A stretch of DNA of 44,754 bases, from NCBI GenBank assembly GCA_020850355.1, contig JADZEX010000054.1:1-44754 (forward strand), written 5' to 3'. The notes under the pieces are model-generated. The model was not told the DNA's origin. It saw only the letters and a program-made list of their open reading frames with translations, and ran no database searches. The translations under genes and the position numbers were made by a program. This document shows, piece by piece, positions 9,501 through 17,227 of the stretch. The DNA is from Fimbriimonadaceae bacterium. Its GTDB lineage: Bacteria > Armatimonadota > UBA10988. Each line of letters opens with the position of its first letter. Position 1 is the stretch's first letter.

Positions 9501-9967
9501 CGGCGACCAGGCTGGCGCAGTCGGATCGCGACCGGCGCGAATTGGATCTGAAGATCCGCGGTCATCTGTTGAACCATGCCGATGCCGCCACGGTCCGGCT
9601 GCACGAGGTCTATGCACGGGCGAATCAGCTCCACAACAGCCGCCCGGCCGGCAGCGAGCAGCGGCAGTTCGATGTCTGGGAAGAGGGCGGACGACCTTCG
9701 GGCGTGTGCATCGAAAACGTGAGCTTCGAGGAAGCCATGACGTTTCTGATGAGCTTCGTGCAGCATTACCGCCTGCCCGTGATGCCCAGCGAGGAAGGCA
9801 ATATACGCTTCTACAGGCAGGGCGAGGACCTGCCAGCCGGCGGTCGGGCTCAGGTTGACGGATGGCACTGCAAGTTCGACGGCGAGCGGATTGGCAACGA
9901 TCATCCCGCCCCCGGCACGTACTGCCCGCGCTGCCTGGGCAGCAACTCGGGCGCCACGGCGCGTTGA
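6542..9967 (+). CDS. Giant tubulin/FtsZ-like GTPase (Tubulin_2-like) with C-terminal zinc ribbon
   Basis: 1141 residues from GTG 6542, which follows a strong G-rich ribosome site (AAAGGGGGG). The N-terminal third has the tubulin-superfamily nucleotide motifs: a T1-type glycine loop ALGGTGRNVL at 12-21 and the diagnostic signature GGGTGS at 176-181, inside VVASAGGGTGSSTFIDMG. The domain fits the Tubulin_2 / FtsZ-like families with large C-terminal extensions. About 700 residues of mostly helical sequence follow. The protein ends in a probable zinc ribbon (Cys1110; CPRC at 1128-1131). It would bind GTP and could polymerise at the membrane with its operon partners. At three times the length of FtsZ it is not the cell-division protein. 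An in-frame extension to 6368 would overlap the preceding gene and is rejected. Recognition of the superfamily is confident; function is inferred from neighbours. Confidence 0.9.
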   Translation: MDIAVNPTLFIALGGTGRNVLERYRRRLRQRVGTDQMPFLEYLYVDTDQDNGQTSGDDGVGIGLPPTTGQQVADLRGSLAEQLRLGEWVHDGVLELLKKGTVNGAGGNRQLGHISFLVSPELRRLQDRIQTKVASLRTARSGGLPRELTNVYPAYLRVAVQGVGPQISIIVVASAGGGTGSSTFIDMGYFVRRALMLQSVDEELYRTIAIVSVASTALPDSDRRRTNSAGVLTELNHYLSRHGNYSAAYPLAFPAAPLDRSRMNRENPLYHLPERPPYDAHYLVQPATYHSGHLHPADPAVSMNRQEQKIAEMLLAETVYAARDRGMATRLEGGTPKKAPAVERVERSELKSRSIDLAATVDLARYDEVYPTSYLTFGVAVREFPPAMHHILAYGQAVRTLARDWTTLPEAADGDDLKQPAANDLLAGWARRLGLAADEGLLADSGYAVRADDDPLLQALLEPTARGFDPRRALDEAATPQRAGYGSASEAQNWLASVGNQCAALCRPVQAREPEPYAEGSVFAAVRNQRDRLAGWDDRGLPGALAMALLGLAFDPNAGPAAALRVVSRLTARLAAEVAHVQHCREKVPSPPPVSGLQTSARPTQRDWLLWPHRLAAPGVDPGPWRCQAWEVANSALLKLVLEARLAVLQAVETACTQMQPRLQYLTSWFQAWAAAAPRDDAPEHVLTDEEQRSVLRRDDLVRRFADLGPVRPQLGQQLRETQLYQDLTRLVRQGLPDTVDGQPTLLARDVPRQHDGRTVDLAPLQEVERSLFESIGSRADGPYDQQVDELLLHSGLTPEKLAAQLHEESSPLLQFDHNNPLFKNTTMFPAQIEQWFYLADPGCRQYGHLASELERQAISSYRFTDPSPAAFRLPQQADGIGTMLAIERHRTGIPTALINGYDTNAVLRLIDQAASPPVTDQRIRPPVGPLLLREACRMILGGLVLGNEVIFTLGKQSGFRFTWAERQASGFTKENPVDLPADLVAAATRLAQSDRDRRELDLKIRGHLLNHADAATVRLHEVYARANQLHNSRPAGSEQRQFDVWEEGGRPSGVCIENVSFEEAMTFLMSFVQHYRLPVMPSEEGNIRFYRQGEDLPAGGRAQVDGWHCKFDGERIGNDHPAPGTYCPRCLGSNSGATAR

Positions 9968-9977
9968 GGAGAGCCTG

Positions 9978-10829
9978 ATGCCTTACTTCTACAGCGAGGA
10001 GAACAGCGTCCTGGGCACTCGGCCGCGGCGGGTGGCAGTAGTACCAGCGGCACGACCCGCGACCGGTGTGCTCGTGCTGCTGGTGCTGCTGGCCCTGCTG
10101 CTGGGAGGCGCCCTGCTGGCCTGGCCGGCCGGGGACGTGGCACGCAGGGCCGAGGCAGCCGTGGCGCAGATCGCCGTGGTCGGCGCGAGTGGCAAGCAAT
10201 ACCTGCGCTCGGGATGGGTCTATGACCCGCAAGGCTTCATCCTGATGACCCGCGACGCGGCATTCCCGGAGGGCCTCGAGCGACCACCGCAGTCGCGGAC
10301 GTTGACCATCGGCGGCGACGGGAACCTGGTCGACTTGCCGGCACGGCTGGTCGACTACGGCAGACCCGAGCCAGGCCACGGCAACGATACCGTCCAACTG
10401 CGCCGCAACTGGGCCCTGCTCCAAATAGCGCTGGAGCGCGCAACCCTGACCGCGCTGCCTGCCGACACCAATCCGGAAGCGGTGCAGCCGGGCCGCCCGC
10501 TGTGGGTCTGCGGGGCCTCCAGCGGCAGCAACAGCACTGGTACGCAGTCCAAACTGGCCCGGCTCTATGCGCGGGTCGTGACGGTGCGGCGCGAGCCCGG
10601 CCTCGGCGCGGTGCGGGCCGATCACGGCGTGGCCACGCCGGCCGAGATGCTGGGCGGCCCGGTGCTGGACGCCTGGTCTGGCCGAGTGATCGGCCTCAGC
10701 GCTGAGCCACCGGGAGAGGCACCCAGGCCCGGCGCTGGAGGCCAGGCAGAGCAAGCCAGCTCGGTCCTGCCCGTGCACCTGCTCGACAACGTGTTGAAGC
10801 AGCAGCGCGGCGGGGTGGCGGCGCAGTAA
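9978..10829 (+). CDS. Membrane-anchored trypsin-fold protein lacking catalytic residues (pseudoprotease)
   Basis: 283 residues. A cytoplasmic Arg-containing stretch precedes a transmembrane helix at about 29-49, which is followed by a domain resembling HtrA-type serine proteases. The family's 'GSGFVYDPDGYILTNAHVV' block appears as RSGWVYDPQGFILMTRDAAF (78-96), so the catalytic His is not present. The 'DLALLKI' block appears as NWALLQI (144-150), losing the Asp. The 'GNSGGPLLD' block appears as EMLGGPVLDAWSGRVIGL, with Leu225 where Ser should be. The fold is therefore recognisable but the triad is gone, suggesting a binding or sensor domain outside the membrane. No PDZ domain follows. ATG 9978 comes 10 nt after the tubulin-like stop with GAGGAGAG upstream. 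The alignment to the protease blocks is by eye. Confidence 0.75.
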   Translation: MPYFYSEENSVLGTRPRRVAVVPAARPATGVLVLLVLLALLLGGALLAWPAGDVARRAEAAVAQIAVVGASGKQYLRSGWVYDPQGFILMTRDAAFPEGLERPPQSRTLTIGGDGNLVDLPARLVDYGRPEPGHGNDTVQLRRNWALLQIALERATLTALPADTNPEAVQPGRPLWVCGASSGSNSTGTQSKLARLYARVVTVRREPGLGAVRADHGVATPAEMLGGPVLDAWSGRVIGLSAEPPGEAPRPGAGGQAEQASSVLPVHLLDNVLKQQRGGVAAQ

Positions 10830-10847
10830 GAAGGTTGAGGGTTACGG

Positions 10848-12761
10848 ATGGCAGTCGCGTGGACCGTGGTTGTTCTGGCCGGTGGGATCGAGCTGTGGCT
10901 GTGGTGGCTGGGGCTGCAGCGCTGCGGGGCGCTGCGCGAGCTGGCCAAGGGCTTGGAGTCCGGCGCCGCTGCCGCCATCAAGGGGGTGCCGCCGGAGAAA
11001 GCAGGCGCCACGCAGGTCGATCGGGGGCGCCATCTCGCGCACGACCGGTTCAGTGACCTGCGGCTGCTGACCGACAAGCCGCACGGCCTGGTCCTGGTCA
11101 GCGAAACTCTCGACCCGATCCACGAGCCGCTCGCCGAGCAGGTGGTGGCGATCCCACAGCAGATCGTCCTGGTCTCGCTGCTGGCGACGGTCAGCGGTCT
11201 CGGGCTCTGCGTCTGGCAGTTGGCCGGATCGCTGGGTGCGCAAGGCGATGCAGCGACTTCCCAGTTCCGGAGCATGGCGCTGGCCTTCGGGCCGACCGGG
11301 TTGGGTGTGCTCGTCAGTCTGTTGCTCAACAACGCCGCCCGCGGTGCGTTGGACGCCTGGGAGATGGCCTGCCGCGAGGCCGACGGATCGTTCACACGTT
11401 ACCTCGCCGAGAATGCCCAGACGGCGTCAATCGACGAAGCGGCCGTGGCCCTCGGCGACGCGGCCGCCAAGATGGGCGACCACGCCACCACCTTCAGCGA
11501 CTCCGTGAACACGCTGCATCAGGAGGTCCGCAAGCTGCGGGCCGGCGAGATCAGCGATGGTCTGCACAACGCGACCGACCTGTTCCGTCAGACGCTTGAC
11601 GCGGGCGCCACCAAGTTGGAGGCGGCGCTCGGCGGCCTGGCACGCTTCGGTCAGGACATTGGGCAAGTCGGTCCGGCCGTCGACCGGCTGGCTGAAATGG
11701 CGGCCAGTCTTGAGGGCACGGCTGACACCATCCGCGGTGGCTTCGAAGGGGTGGTCTCCCAGTCCGCGCTTCTTGCAGAGGCGCTGCAGCCGGCCAACCG
11801 CGCCGCGCAGCAGATGGCCGATGGCATGGCCGGCCTGCAGGCCGCCAGCGGCGACGTCAGCAATGCCGTCAGCGGCTTGCGCGAGGTCTTCAGCCAGGAT
11901 GTCGTGGCGCAGTACGAACGCAACTCCAAGGCCCTCGAGACGACCTCTGCCCGGTTTGAGGCACTGGTCGCCCAAACTAGTGCAAACAGCGAGCGTCTGG
12001 AGATGGTTTTCGACCAGGTGTCCACGCAGGTTGCAGCGCTGGAAGCCATGAACAGCGGGCAGCGCGCGATGGTGGAGCGGGTCGCTACGCAGCAGCATCA
12101 GACGGCTCAGGACCTGGCCGATTCCCTGGCGGCAACCCTGACCGCAGCGCCACCGGACCTGGCCAACCTGGCAGCCTCGGCCGCAGAGCTTGCCAGCGTC
12201 GCCGCATCGCTCCGGCAGGACCAGGAAGCGCAACGGCACGAACTCGAGGGAGCGCTCCAGAGCGTCTCGGCAGCGCTGGTCAGGCTCGACCAGACGCACC
12301 ACCAGTTGGTTGCGCAACAGGCTGCGGAGAGGACTCAGATCAGCCAGGCGCTGGAGAGCCTGGCGGCGTCTTCGCTTCAGTTCACGCACCTGGCGACGAC
12401 CTTGGCGGACAGCCAACGTGTCGCGCGAGATGACCTGACGGTCGCGGTTGGGGCGATGCAGGCAGCCTTGGCGCAGACGCGGGCCACCGCGGAGCGAGCT
12501 CCTGACTGGTCGCCCGAGGCCTTGGCCACCGCTCTGCAGGGCGCGCTGAAGGGCCTGGCAGGTTTGCCGGAGACCGTGCAACGGGTCTCATCGCGGCTGG
12601 ACCGCGTCGAGCGACGACTGGCTGAGACGCCCAACCCCGTCACCGCCGACCAACTCTCAGAGGCGATCACCGCGGGGGTACGGGCGGCGGCTGTCCCGAG
12701 TCAGCCAGCAGCCGGAGCCGAACGTCGGCCGTGGTGGCGCCGCTGGTTCGGCCGGCGCTGA
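10848..12761 (+). CDS. MotA/TolQ/ExbB-like channel protein with long coiled-coil tail (ZorA-like)
   Basis: 637 residues. There are three hydrophobic segments: TM1 at about 1-22, TM2 at about 105-127 (IVLVSLLATVSGLGLCVWQL) and TM3 at about 142-161 (MALAFGPTGLGVLVSLLLNN). This topology and the Gly/Thr-rich TM2-TM3 pattern fit the MotA/TolQ/ExbB proton-channel family. After TM3 comes a tail of about 450 residues rich in Ala, Gln, Leu, Glu and Ser with coiled-coil character, ending in a basic Trp-containing segment (WWRRWFGRR). Such a long cytoplasmic tail on a MotA-like core is typical of Zorya ZorA and unlike flagellar MotA. The next gene encodes its expected partner, a MotB-like protein with the membrane aspartate. 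Together they should form an ion-driven rotary unit. Assignment is by topology and neighbour rather than a single diagnostic motif. Confidence 0.8.
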   Translation: MAVAWTVVVLAGGIELWLWWLGLQRCGALRELAKGLESGAAAAIKGVPPEKAGATQVDRGRHLAHDRFSDLRLLTDKPHGLVLVSETLDPIHEPLAEQVVAIPQQIVLVSLLATVSGLGLCVWQLAGSLGAQGDAATSQFRSMALAFGPTGLGVLVSLLLNNAARGALDAWEMACREADGSFTRYLAENAQTASIDEAAVALGDAAAKMGDHATTFSDSVNTLHQEVRKLRAGEISDGLHNATDLFRQTLDAGATKLEAALGGLARFGQDIGQVGPAVDRLAEMAASLEGTADTIRGGFEGVVSQSALLAEALQPANRAAQQMADGMAGLQAASGDVSNAVSGLREVFSQDVVAQYERNSKALETTSARFEALVAQTSANSERLEMVFDQVSTQVAALEAMNSGQRAMVERVATQQHQTAQDLADSLAATLTAAPPDLANLAASAAELASVAASLRQDQEAQRHELEGALQSVSAALVRLDQTHHQLVAQQAAERTQISQALESLAASSLQFTHLATTLADSQRVARDDLTVAVGAMQAALAQTRATAERAPDWSPEALATALQGALKGLAGLPETVQRVSSRLDRVERRLAETPNPVTADQLSEAITAGVRAAAVPSQPAAGAERRPWWRRWFGRR

Positions 12762-12781
12762 GCGCCAGGAGGTAGCTGCAG

Positions 12782-13612
12782 ATGCCGACCGGCACTCACC
12801 GCCGCCATGCCAGTACACGGCAGAGCGTCAACCCCTTCGTGGTGTTGAGCGACATCACCGTGTCGGTCATCCTGTGCTTGACGGTCGCCCTGGCCTACCG
12901 CACGGTGCAGTACCAGAAGCTGCAGGCCGCCCATCAGGTACTCCAGGACAAGATTCGCGCTTGCCCGACCTGCACGCCGACGCCGGTCGTGGCAGCAGCA
13001 CCAGCGGCTCAGAGTAGCCCTGCCGACGATGCAGGTCTGACCGCGCAGGAGCGCGAAGCCCGCAAGTGGATCCAGGACACTCGCCAGAGCATTGAGGAGC
13101 GGTTGCGCGGTGCGGCGCAGTACCGCATGGTGTTCGGCACAGACAGCCTGGTCGTGCGGTTCCAGAACGACGTGCTGTTCTCGCTTGGACGAGCCGAACT
13201 ACAGGCGCGCGGCAAGGTCGTGCTGCGGAAGTTCGCGGACTCCATCCGGCCGGTGGTCGAGACCGCTGATCTGAACACCGGCAAGGGCCGAGTGTTGGAG
13301 ATCCAAATCCAGGGCCACACCGACCTCAGCGGCAGCTACGCCGACAACTGGGCGCTGAGCAGGTCGCGCGCCGAGTCGGTGCGCGACTTCTGGATCCAGA
13401 ACAAGCTGCTACCGGCTCACCTGCTGTCGGTTGCGGCGTACAACTACCACCGACCGATCCGTGACTACCCGACGAAGAACCCGCAGGACCGGCGCGCGGA
13501 GGTTGCCGAGAACCGTCGGGTGGACGTCCGCATCATCTTCCACCGGGCTGACAAGGACGAGCAGGATCCGCTGACCATTCTGCCTTTGGGCAACGATGGT
13601 CGGCGCCACTAG
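12782..13612 (+). CDS. MotB/OmpA-like membrane protein (ZorB-like)
   Basis: 276 residues, with AGGAGGT in front of ATG 12782. One transmembrane helix (about 18-39) carries an Asp at position 24 (NPFVVLSDITVSVILCL), the position of the proton-binding Asp in MotB, ExbD and ZorB. A linker with a CPTC pair (61-64) and a helical stretch (about 85-110) lead to an OmpA/MotB peptidoglycan-binding domain at about 115-265. That domain contains GHTD at 178-181, LSRSRAESVRDFW and the C-terminal ENRRVDVRI. The domain would anchor the channel to the cell wall while the helix lines the ion path of the preceding MotA-like protein. The order (MotA-like then MotB-like, 20 nt apart) is that of MotAB and ZorAB. 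Unlike a simple OmpA lipoprotein it has no lipobox. Confident. Confidence 0.88.
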   Translation: MPTGTHRRHASTRQSVNPFVVLSDITVSVILCLTVALAYRTVQYQKLQAAHQVLQDKIRACPTCTPTPVVAAAPAAQSSPADDAGLTAQEREARKWIQDTRQSIEERLRGAAQYRMVFGTDSLVVRFQNDVLFSLGRAELQARGKVVLRKFADSIRPVVETADLNTGKGRVLEIQIQGHTDLSGSYADNWALSRSRAESVRDFWIQNKLLPAHLLSVAAYNYHRPIRDYPTKNPQDRRAEVAENRRVDVRIIFHRADKDEQDPLTILPLGNDGRRH

Positions 13613-13620
13613 GAGTGTTC

Positions 13621-14547
13621 GTGCAGACGACAGCCGAACTGGTTCGCGAGCGCGTGGCGCTCCTGCGCGGGGTCCGTTGCGCGGCAGAGGCACAGGAGGC
13701 TCCCGCATCGTCGGCGGCCGCTGCGTGGCGTAACGTCAGCCGCCTGCTGGCCGATCCGTGGGGTCTCGCCGAACATCAGGTGTCCTGGGCGTTGGCCCTC
13801 GCGATGCAGACCGTCCACCAGGACCGCCTCGCGCTGAGCAGCCAGGCCACACCGGCACAGCGGCAGGGCGCGCTCGATGCACGACGATCGATCTGCGCCG
13901 CCGGCGCCGTCCTGGCAGCCCGTCTGCGGCGCCACGCGGCACTGCAGACGGCCGTCGCGGCCGCTGAGCTGGGCCCGGCCGAGGCCGCGCCGCTGCTCGC
14001 CATTGCAGCTCTGGATACCGCGCCATTGCACGACGATGTCCGCCTGGTCCCAGCCGTGCAGCTCCTTCAGGAGCTGCGAAGGCGGCCCACTGCGTCCGGC
14101 TCCCAGCGCCGCGTCAGGCAGCTCTTGGCGACGCTCCCGGCGGATGCCGCTGGCGAGGTGCGCTGGGTGCGGGCGCAGCTGCAACAGGTGTCCTGGTGGC
14201 TACAACTGGTGGCCGGCGCCAGGCCACAGAGTCTTCCAGCAAGCGGGGACCTGCTGGCCGATGACACCTGGCTTGGCTGGCTGGCGGCGGGCCCGCCGCC
14301 AGGGCTGGGCGAACTGGCTGCGGTGGAGCGCCGCGCCACGGCCGTCTGGGATCGGGCGCGCGCCCAGCGCTGGGAACGGTCGGTCGGCGATGCCACGGCC
14401 TGGGCCGTGGCGCAGGAAGCTGGCTGGGCGATCACTCTGCCGGTGGCGGTTTCGCCGCTGCGGAAGCGACGCCCCGCGGTGTTGTCGGTTGGGTTGCCAT
14501 TGGCCGACTCGGCAGCGGAGGCGAGCGATGACGTGTCCTCATTGTGA
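13621..14547 (+). CDS. Unknown helical protein of the tubulin-like operon
   Basis: 308 residues from GTG 13621, placed 5 nt after AGGAG. A GTG at 13615 would overlap this ribosome site and is less likely. The sequence is Ala/Leu/Arg-rich and predicted mainly helical, with amphipathic stretches and several Trp residues in its second half (WLGWLAAG, QVSWWLQLV). It has no transmembrane segment, signal peptide, Cys cluster or nucleotide-binding motif that I recognise. It starts 8 nt after the OmpA-like gene, and its last 20 nt overlap the start of the Hsp70-like gene, so the two are probably translationally coupled. A soluble adaptor between the channel pair and the chaperone module is one possibility; nothing in the sequence proves it. 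Confidence 0.7.
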   Translation: MQTTAELVRERVALLRGVRCAAEAQEAPASSAAAAWRNVSRLLADPWGLAEHQVSWALALAMQTVHQDRLALSSQATPAQRQGALDARRSICAAGAVLAARLRRHAALQTAVAAAELGPAEAAPLLAIAALDTAPLHDDVRLVPAVQLLQELRRRPTASGSQRRVRQLLATLPADAAGEVRWVRAQLQQVSWWLQLVAGARPQSLPASGDLLADDTWLGWLAAGPPPGLGELAAVERRATAVWDRARAQRWERSVGDATAWAVAQEAGWAITLPVAVSPLRKRRPAVLSVGLPLADSAAEASDDVSSL

Positions 14548-17218
14548 TAAGGAAGTACAGGGCCGGGCAACGGCCGACGCGGTAGCCGACGGCGGCGTAG
14601 TCCTAACTATCCCGAGGGCCTTCTGCGCACACTGCGGCTGGCCGCTGGCCGTCCTCGACGGCGACTCCGCGTCCGTTGCGCTGAATCCAGAGCTGCTCCG
14701 ACTGGAACCCGGCGCCGTGGGCGAGGTGGTGCTGCTGTTGACTAACCGTGGACCCCGAGCCGCTGGCGCGCTCTACTACAATGTGGAGTTGCCCGACGAC
14801 ACCGTGCTGCCCGGGCTCGCGCGAGACGATCTCAGGGGCCGAGTTGAGGTGGGGGCGGTTCGCGAAGTCAGACTGACGGTCGATGCCAGCGCCTGTCAGC
14901 GGCATGGCCAACGTGCCCGGCTGCTGCTCCAGACGCTCACCCGCCGGCCCAGTGCCAAACGCATGGCGCGCGACCTGCCTGCACACGAATGCTGGGCTGA
15001 GCAAGATCTCGCGATCCGCGTCGAGGTTGTCCAAGCCGGGCCGCTGGTAACCAACGCTGACGCCCTGATTTTCGGTCATGCGGTCGACCAGGCCAAGCTC
15101 GAGCTCGCCAACTGGGGCGATATCGACCTTCCGGTCGAACTGCACTGCGAAGGCCCGTTCGAGGTGCTGCACGCCGCCTTCGCCTGGGCCCCGCATGGCC
15201 GGGTGACCCTCAAGGCGGCCCGCGGCGGCGAGGACCGCTGCGGGCCCGGCTGCGTGGTGGTCACGGTCCGACCAACGACCGATCGCCCGGCTCGGGGCTG
15301 CCTGTATCTCCGCGCCAACGGCTTGCCGGAACAGCGCGTGGTTCTCGAACGTCAGCCCGCGCCGAGTGCCATCCAGCCGGCTCGAGCCTTCACGGTCGGC
15401 ATCGACTTCGGGACCTCCAAGACTGCCGTTGCCTGGGTCGACAACCGGGTCAACCAGCCCGAGCCGCAGATGCTGGAGTGGAATCGCCCGTCGGGCCTCG
15501 ATCCACGCTACCTGCCGTCCGCGGTGTTCGATGATGGCAGCGGCATCCTGGCCTTCGGCGACGCTGCCCTCGAAGAGGCGGCTGTCGTTTCGGATGTCGG
15601 GGTCCGCAGCCACAACAGCGGCTACTGGCAAGACGAGCGCGGCCAGCAGCTATACGTTGGTATGAAGCTGTTTCTGCATGCGGCCAACCCGCTGGGCCTG
15701 GCGGCCGGCGAGCTGGACCGGGTTGTCGAGGAGTACTTCCACGAGATCTTCCGCGCCCTGCAAGAACGCTCTCCCGTCGACCTGAGCGATTGCACCTTCG
15801 TGCTCTCGGTGCCGGTGCTACGCAACGAGGCCGAGCGCGCCGAGCAGGAGCGCCGCACCATCGCGGCGGCCGCCGCCGCGGGTGACTTCTTCGACCTCGA
15901 GCACCACCAGTTCCAAGTGCAGTTGGAGCCCCTCTGCGCGGCGGTGGACATCCTCGATTGCGAGGCCCGGCGCGCTGCGGCGGATCCCGCGGGCGGCCAG
16001 ACCCTGCACGACCACGACTGGCTGTGCGTCTTTGACGTGGGGGCCGGCACCACCGACATCTGTTTCATCCAAGCACGGCGTCGAGGGACCGCCTGGCAGT
16101 TCCGGGAGACACCGCCCATCGGCTATGTGTGGGGTGGCGACCAGCTCGACACAACCCTCTACCAGGAGCTGCTGCGTCAGTGGACCAGCGCTGACCACGG
16201 GTCTTCAGGGCCCGACATTGGCCCAGCCGGCGACCTGCCTGACGGAGCCCGCAGGGCGAGTGGAGAGCCGGAAGCCGTTTCGCTCTTCGAGGTGCTCAGT
16301 GATCCGGCGCACCGTGACATACCGCTCCGGTTCCGTGGCGCCAAACAAGACATCACGGTGAGCCGGCTGCTGGGTCAGGTGGTTCGGTTCAAGGAGCTAC
16401 ACCTCAGCGAGACCAGCCCGCCAGCGCCGGCAGACGTAACCACCCGTACACCGGTGGAGAACCTCCACCAGGACTGCGCCGGGACATTCAGCGGCCGGCC
16501 ATTGAACGTTCAGGACCTGATCCGACGTCAACGGAGCGAGTTCCTAGAGATGCAAGACGGCGGTGCCCTGGGCTTCGCCCACCAGCCCAAGCTGCGGGTG
16601 AAGTTCGAACGGCACACCCGCGAACATGGCATTCGGCAGCTCGATCATGTCTGCGCCGTCGGCGGCACCACTTTGGCGAATGGCTTCCGCGAAGCCCTGG
16701 CGCTGTTGAGGTTGAGCGAAGAGCGGCTCCTGCAGGTGGACCCCGACTTGCGGCGGCTGCACGTGGCCCGCGGCGCCGCTTTGTTCCCGCGGCTGCGCGT
16801 GGAGCTGCCGTTGCCTGAGACCGTGACCCTGCGCGCAAGCGACTGGCGGCCAGGTGCCGAGCCACGCGTGCGGGCCGAGGTTGCGGTGGACTCCGGCACC
16901 CCGCCCTCGCAGACTCAGCAATACGCCCTACCGCCCCAGGCGCTGACGCTGGAGCGGGACCGCTACCTGCTGTTCGAAGTGCTGCTGGGCGAGCGCGTCG
17001 TGCGGCGGGTGCCAGTCGGTTGGTTCCAGGCGGCCGACGCGCTCAGCCGCGCGGGGCTGCCGCGCTCGCCGGAACTCCAGATTCGGGCCTCGCTAGCCTA
17101 TGTCCGCTGGCCGCAGCCTTCGATCCGACTGGAGGCCAGGTGGCTCTTGGCCGCGGACCAGCAGCCGGTGGCGATTGCGGCGGACGAAGCGAGTGAGGTT
17201 GTCATTCCCCAGCGCTGA
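14528..17218 (+). CDS. Hsp70-like ATPase with N-terminal zinc ribbon and beta-sandwich region
   Basis: 896 residues from ATG 14528. It opens with a zinc ribbon: CPHC at 3-6 and CAHC at 33-36. About 240 residues of beta-rich, Ig-like sequence follow (EVVLLLTNRGPRAAGALYYN and similar strands). The actin-fold Hsp70 ATPase domain starts near 288. Its phosphate-1 loop is GIDFGTSKTAVAW (Asp at 293), its phosphate-2 loop is FDVGAGTTDICF (Asp near 503), and its adenosine loop is CAVGGTTLANGF (near 711). The C-terminal part of about 160 residues is not a standard DnaK substrate domain. This is a divergent Hsp70 dedicated to the operon rather than housekeeping DnaK. The two genes after it carry GrpE-like domains, which would be its nucleotide exchange factors. 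ATPase identification is firm; the client is unknown. Confidence 0.88.
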   Translation: MTCPHCDKEVQGRATADAVADGGVVLTIPRAFCAHCGWPLAVLDGDSASVALNPELLRLEPGAVGEVVLLLTNRGPRAAGALYYNVELPDDTVLPGLARDDLRGRVEVGAVREVRLTVDASACQRHGQRARLLLQTLTRRPSAKRMARDLPAHECWAEQDLAIRVEVVQAGPLVTNADALIFGHAVDQAKLELANWGDIDLPVELHCEGPFEVLHAAFAWAPHGRVTLKAARGGEDRCGPGCVVVTVRPTTDRPARGCLYLRANGLPEQRVVLERQPAPSAIQPARAFTVGIDFGTSKTAVAWVDNRVNQPEPQMLEWNRPSGLDPRYLPSAVFDDGSGILAFGDAALEEAAVVSDVGVRSHNSGYWQDERGQQLYVGMKLFLHAANPLGLAAGELDRVVEEYFHEIFRALQERSPVDLSDCTFVLSVPVLRNEAERAEQERRTIAAAAAAGDFFDLEHHQFQVQLEPLCAAVDILDCEARRAAADPAGGQTLHDHDWLCVFDVGAGTTDICFIQARRRGTAWQFRETPPIGYVWGGDQLDTTLYQELLRQWTSADHGSSGPDIGPAGDLPDGARRASGEPEAVSLFEVLSDPAHRDIPLRFRGAKQDITVSRLLGQVVRFKELHLSETSPPAPADVTTRTPVENLHQDCAGTFSGRPLNVQDLIRRQRSEFLEMQDGGALGFAHQPKLRVKFERHTREHGIRQLDHVCAVGGTTLANGFREALALLRLSEERLLQVDPDLRRLHVARGAALFPRLRVELPLPETVTLRASDWRPGAEPRVRAEVAVDSGTPPSQTQQYALPPQALTLERDRYLLFEVLLGERVVRRVPVGWFQAADALSRAGLPRSPELQIRASLAYVRWPQPSIRLEARWLLAADQQPVAIAADEASEVVIPQR

Positions 17219-17227
17219 GGAGTTGCG

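Noticed and set aside
9978-10829. Active HtrA-type serine protease
   Set aside because: None of the three catalytic positions carries the needed residue in my alignment.
10848-13612. Calling the MotAB-like pair a complete Zorya system
   Set aside because: No ZorC, ZorD helicase or ZorE nuclease is present nearby; only the motor half is similar.
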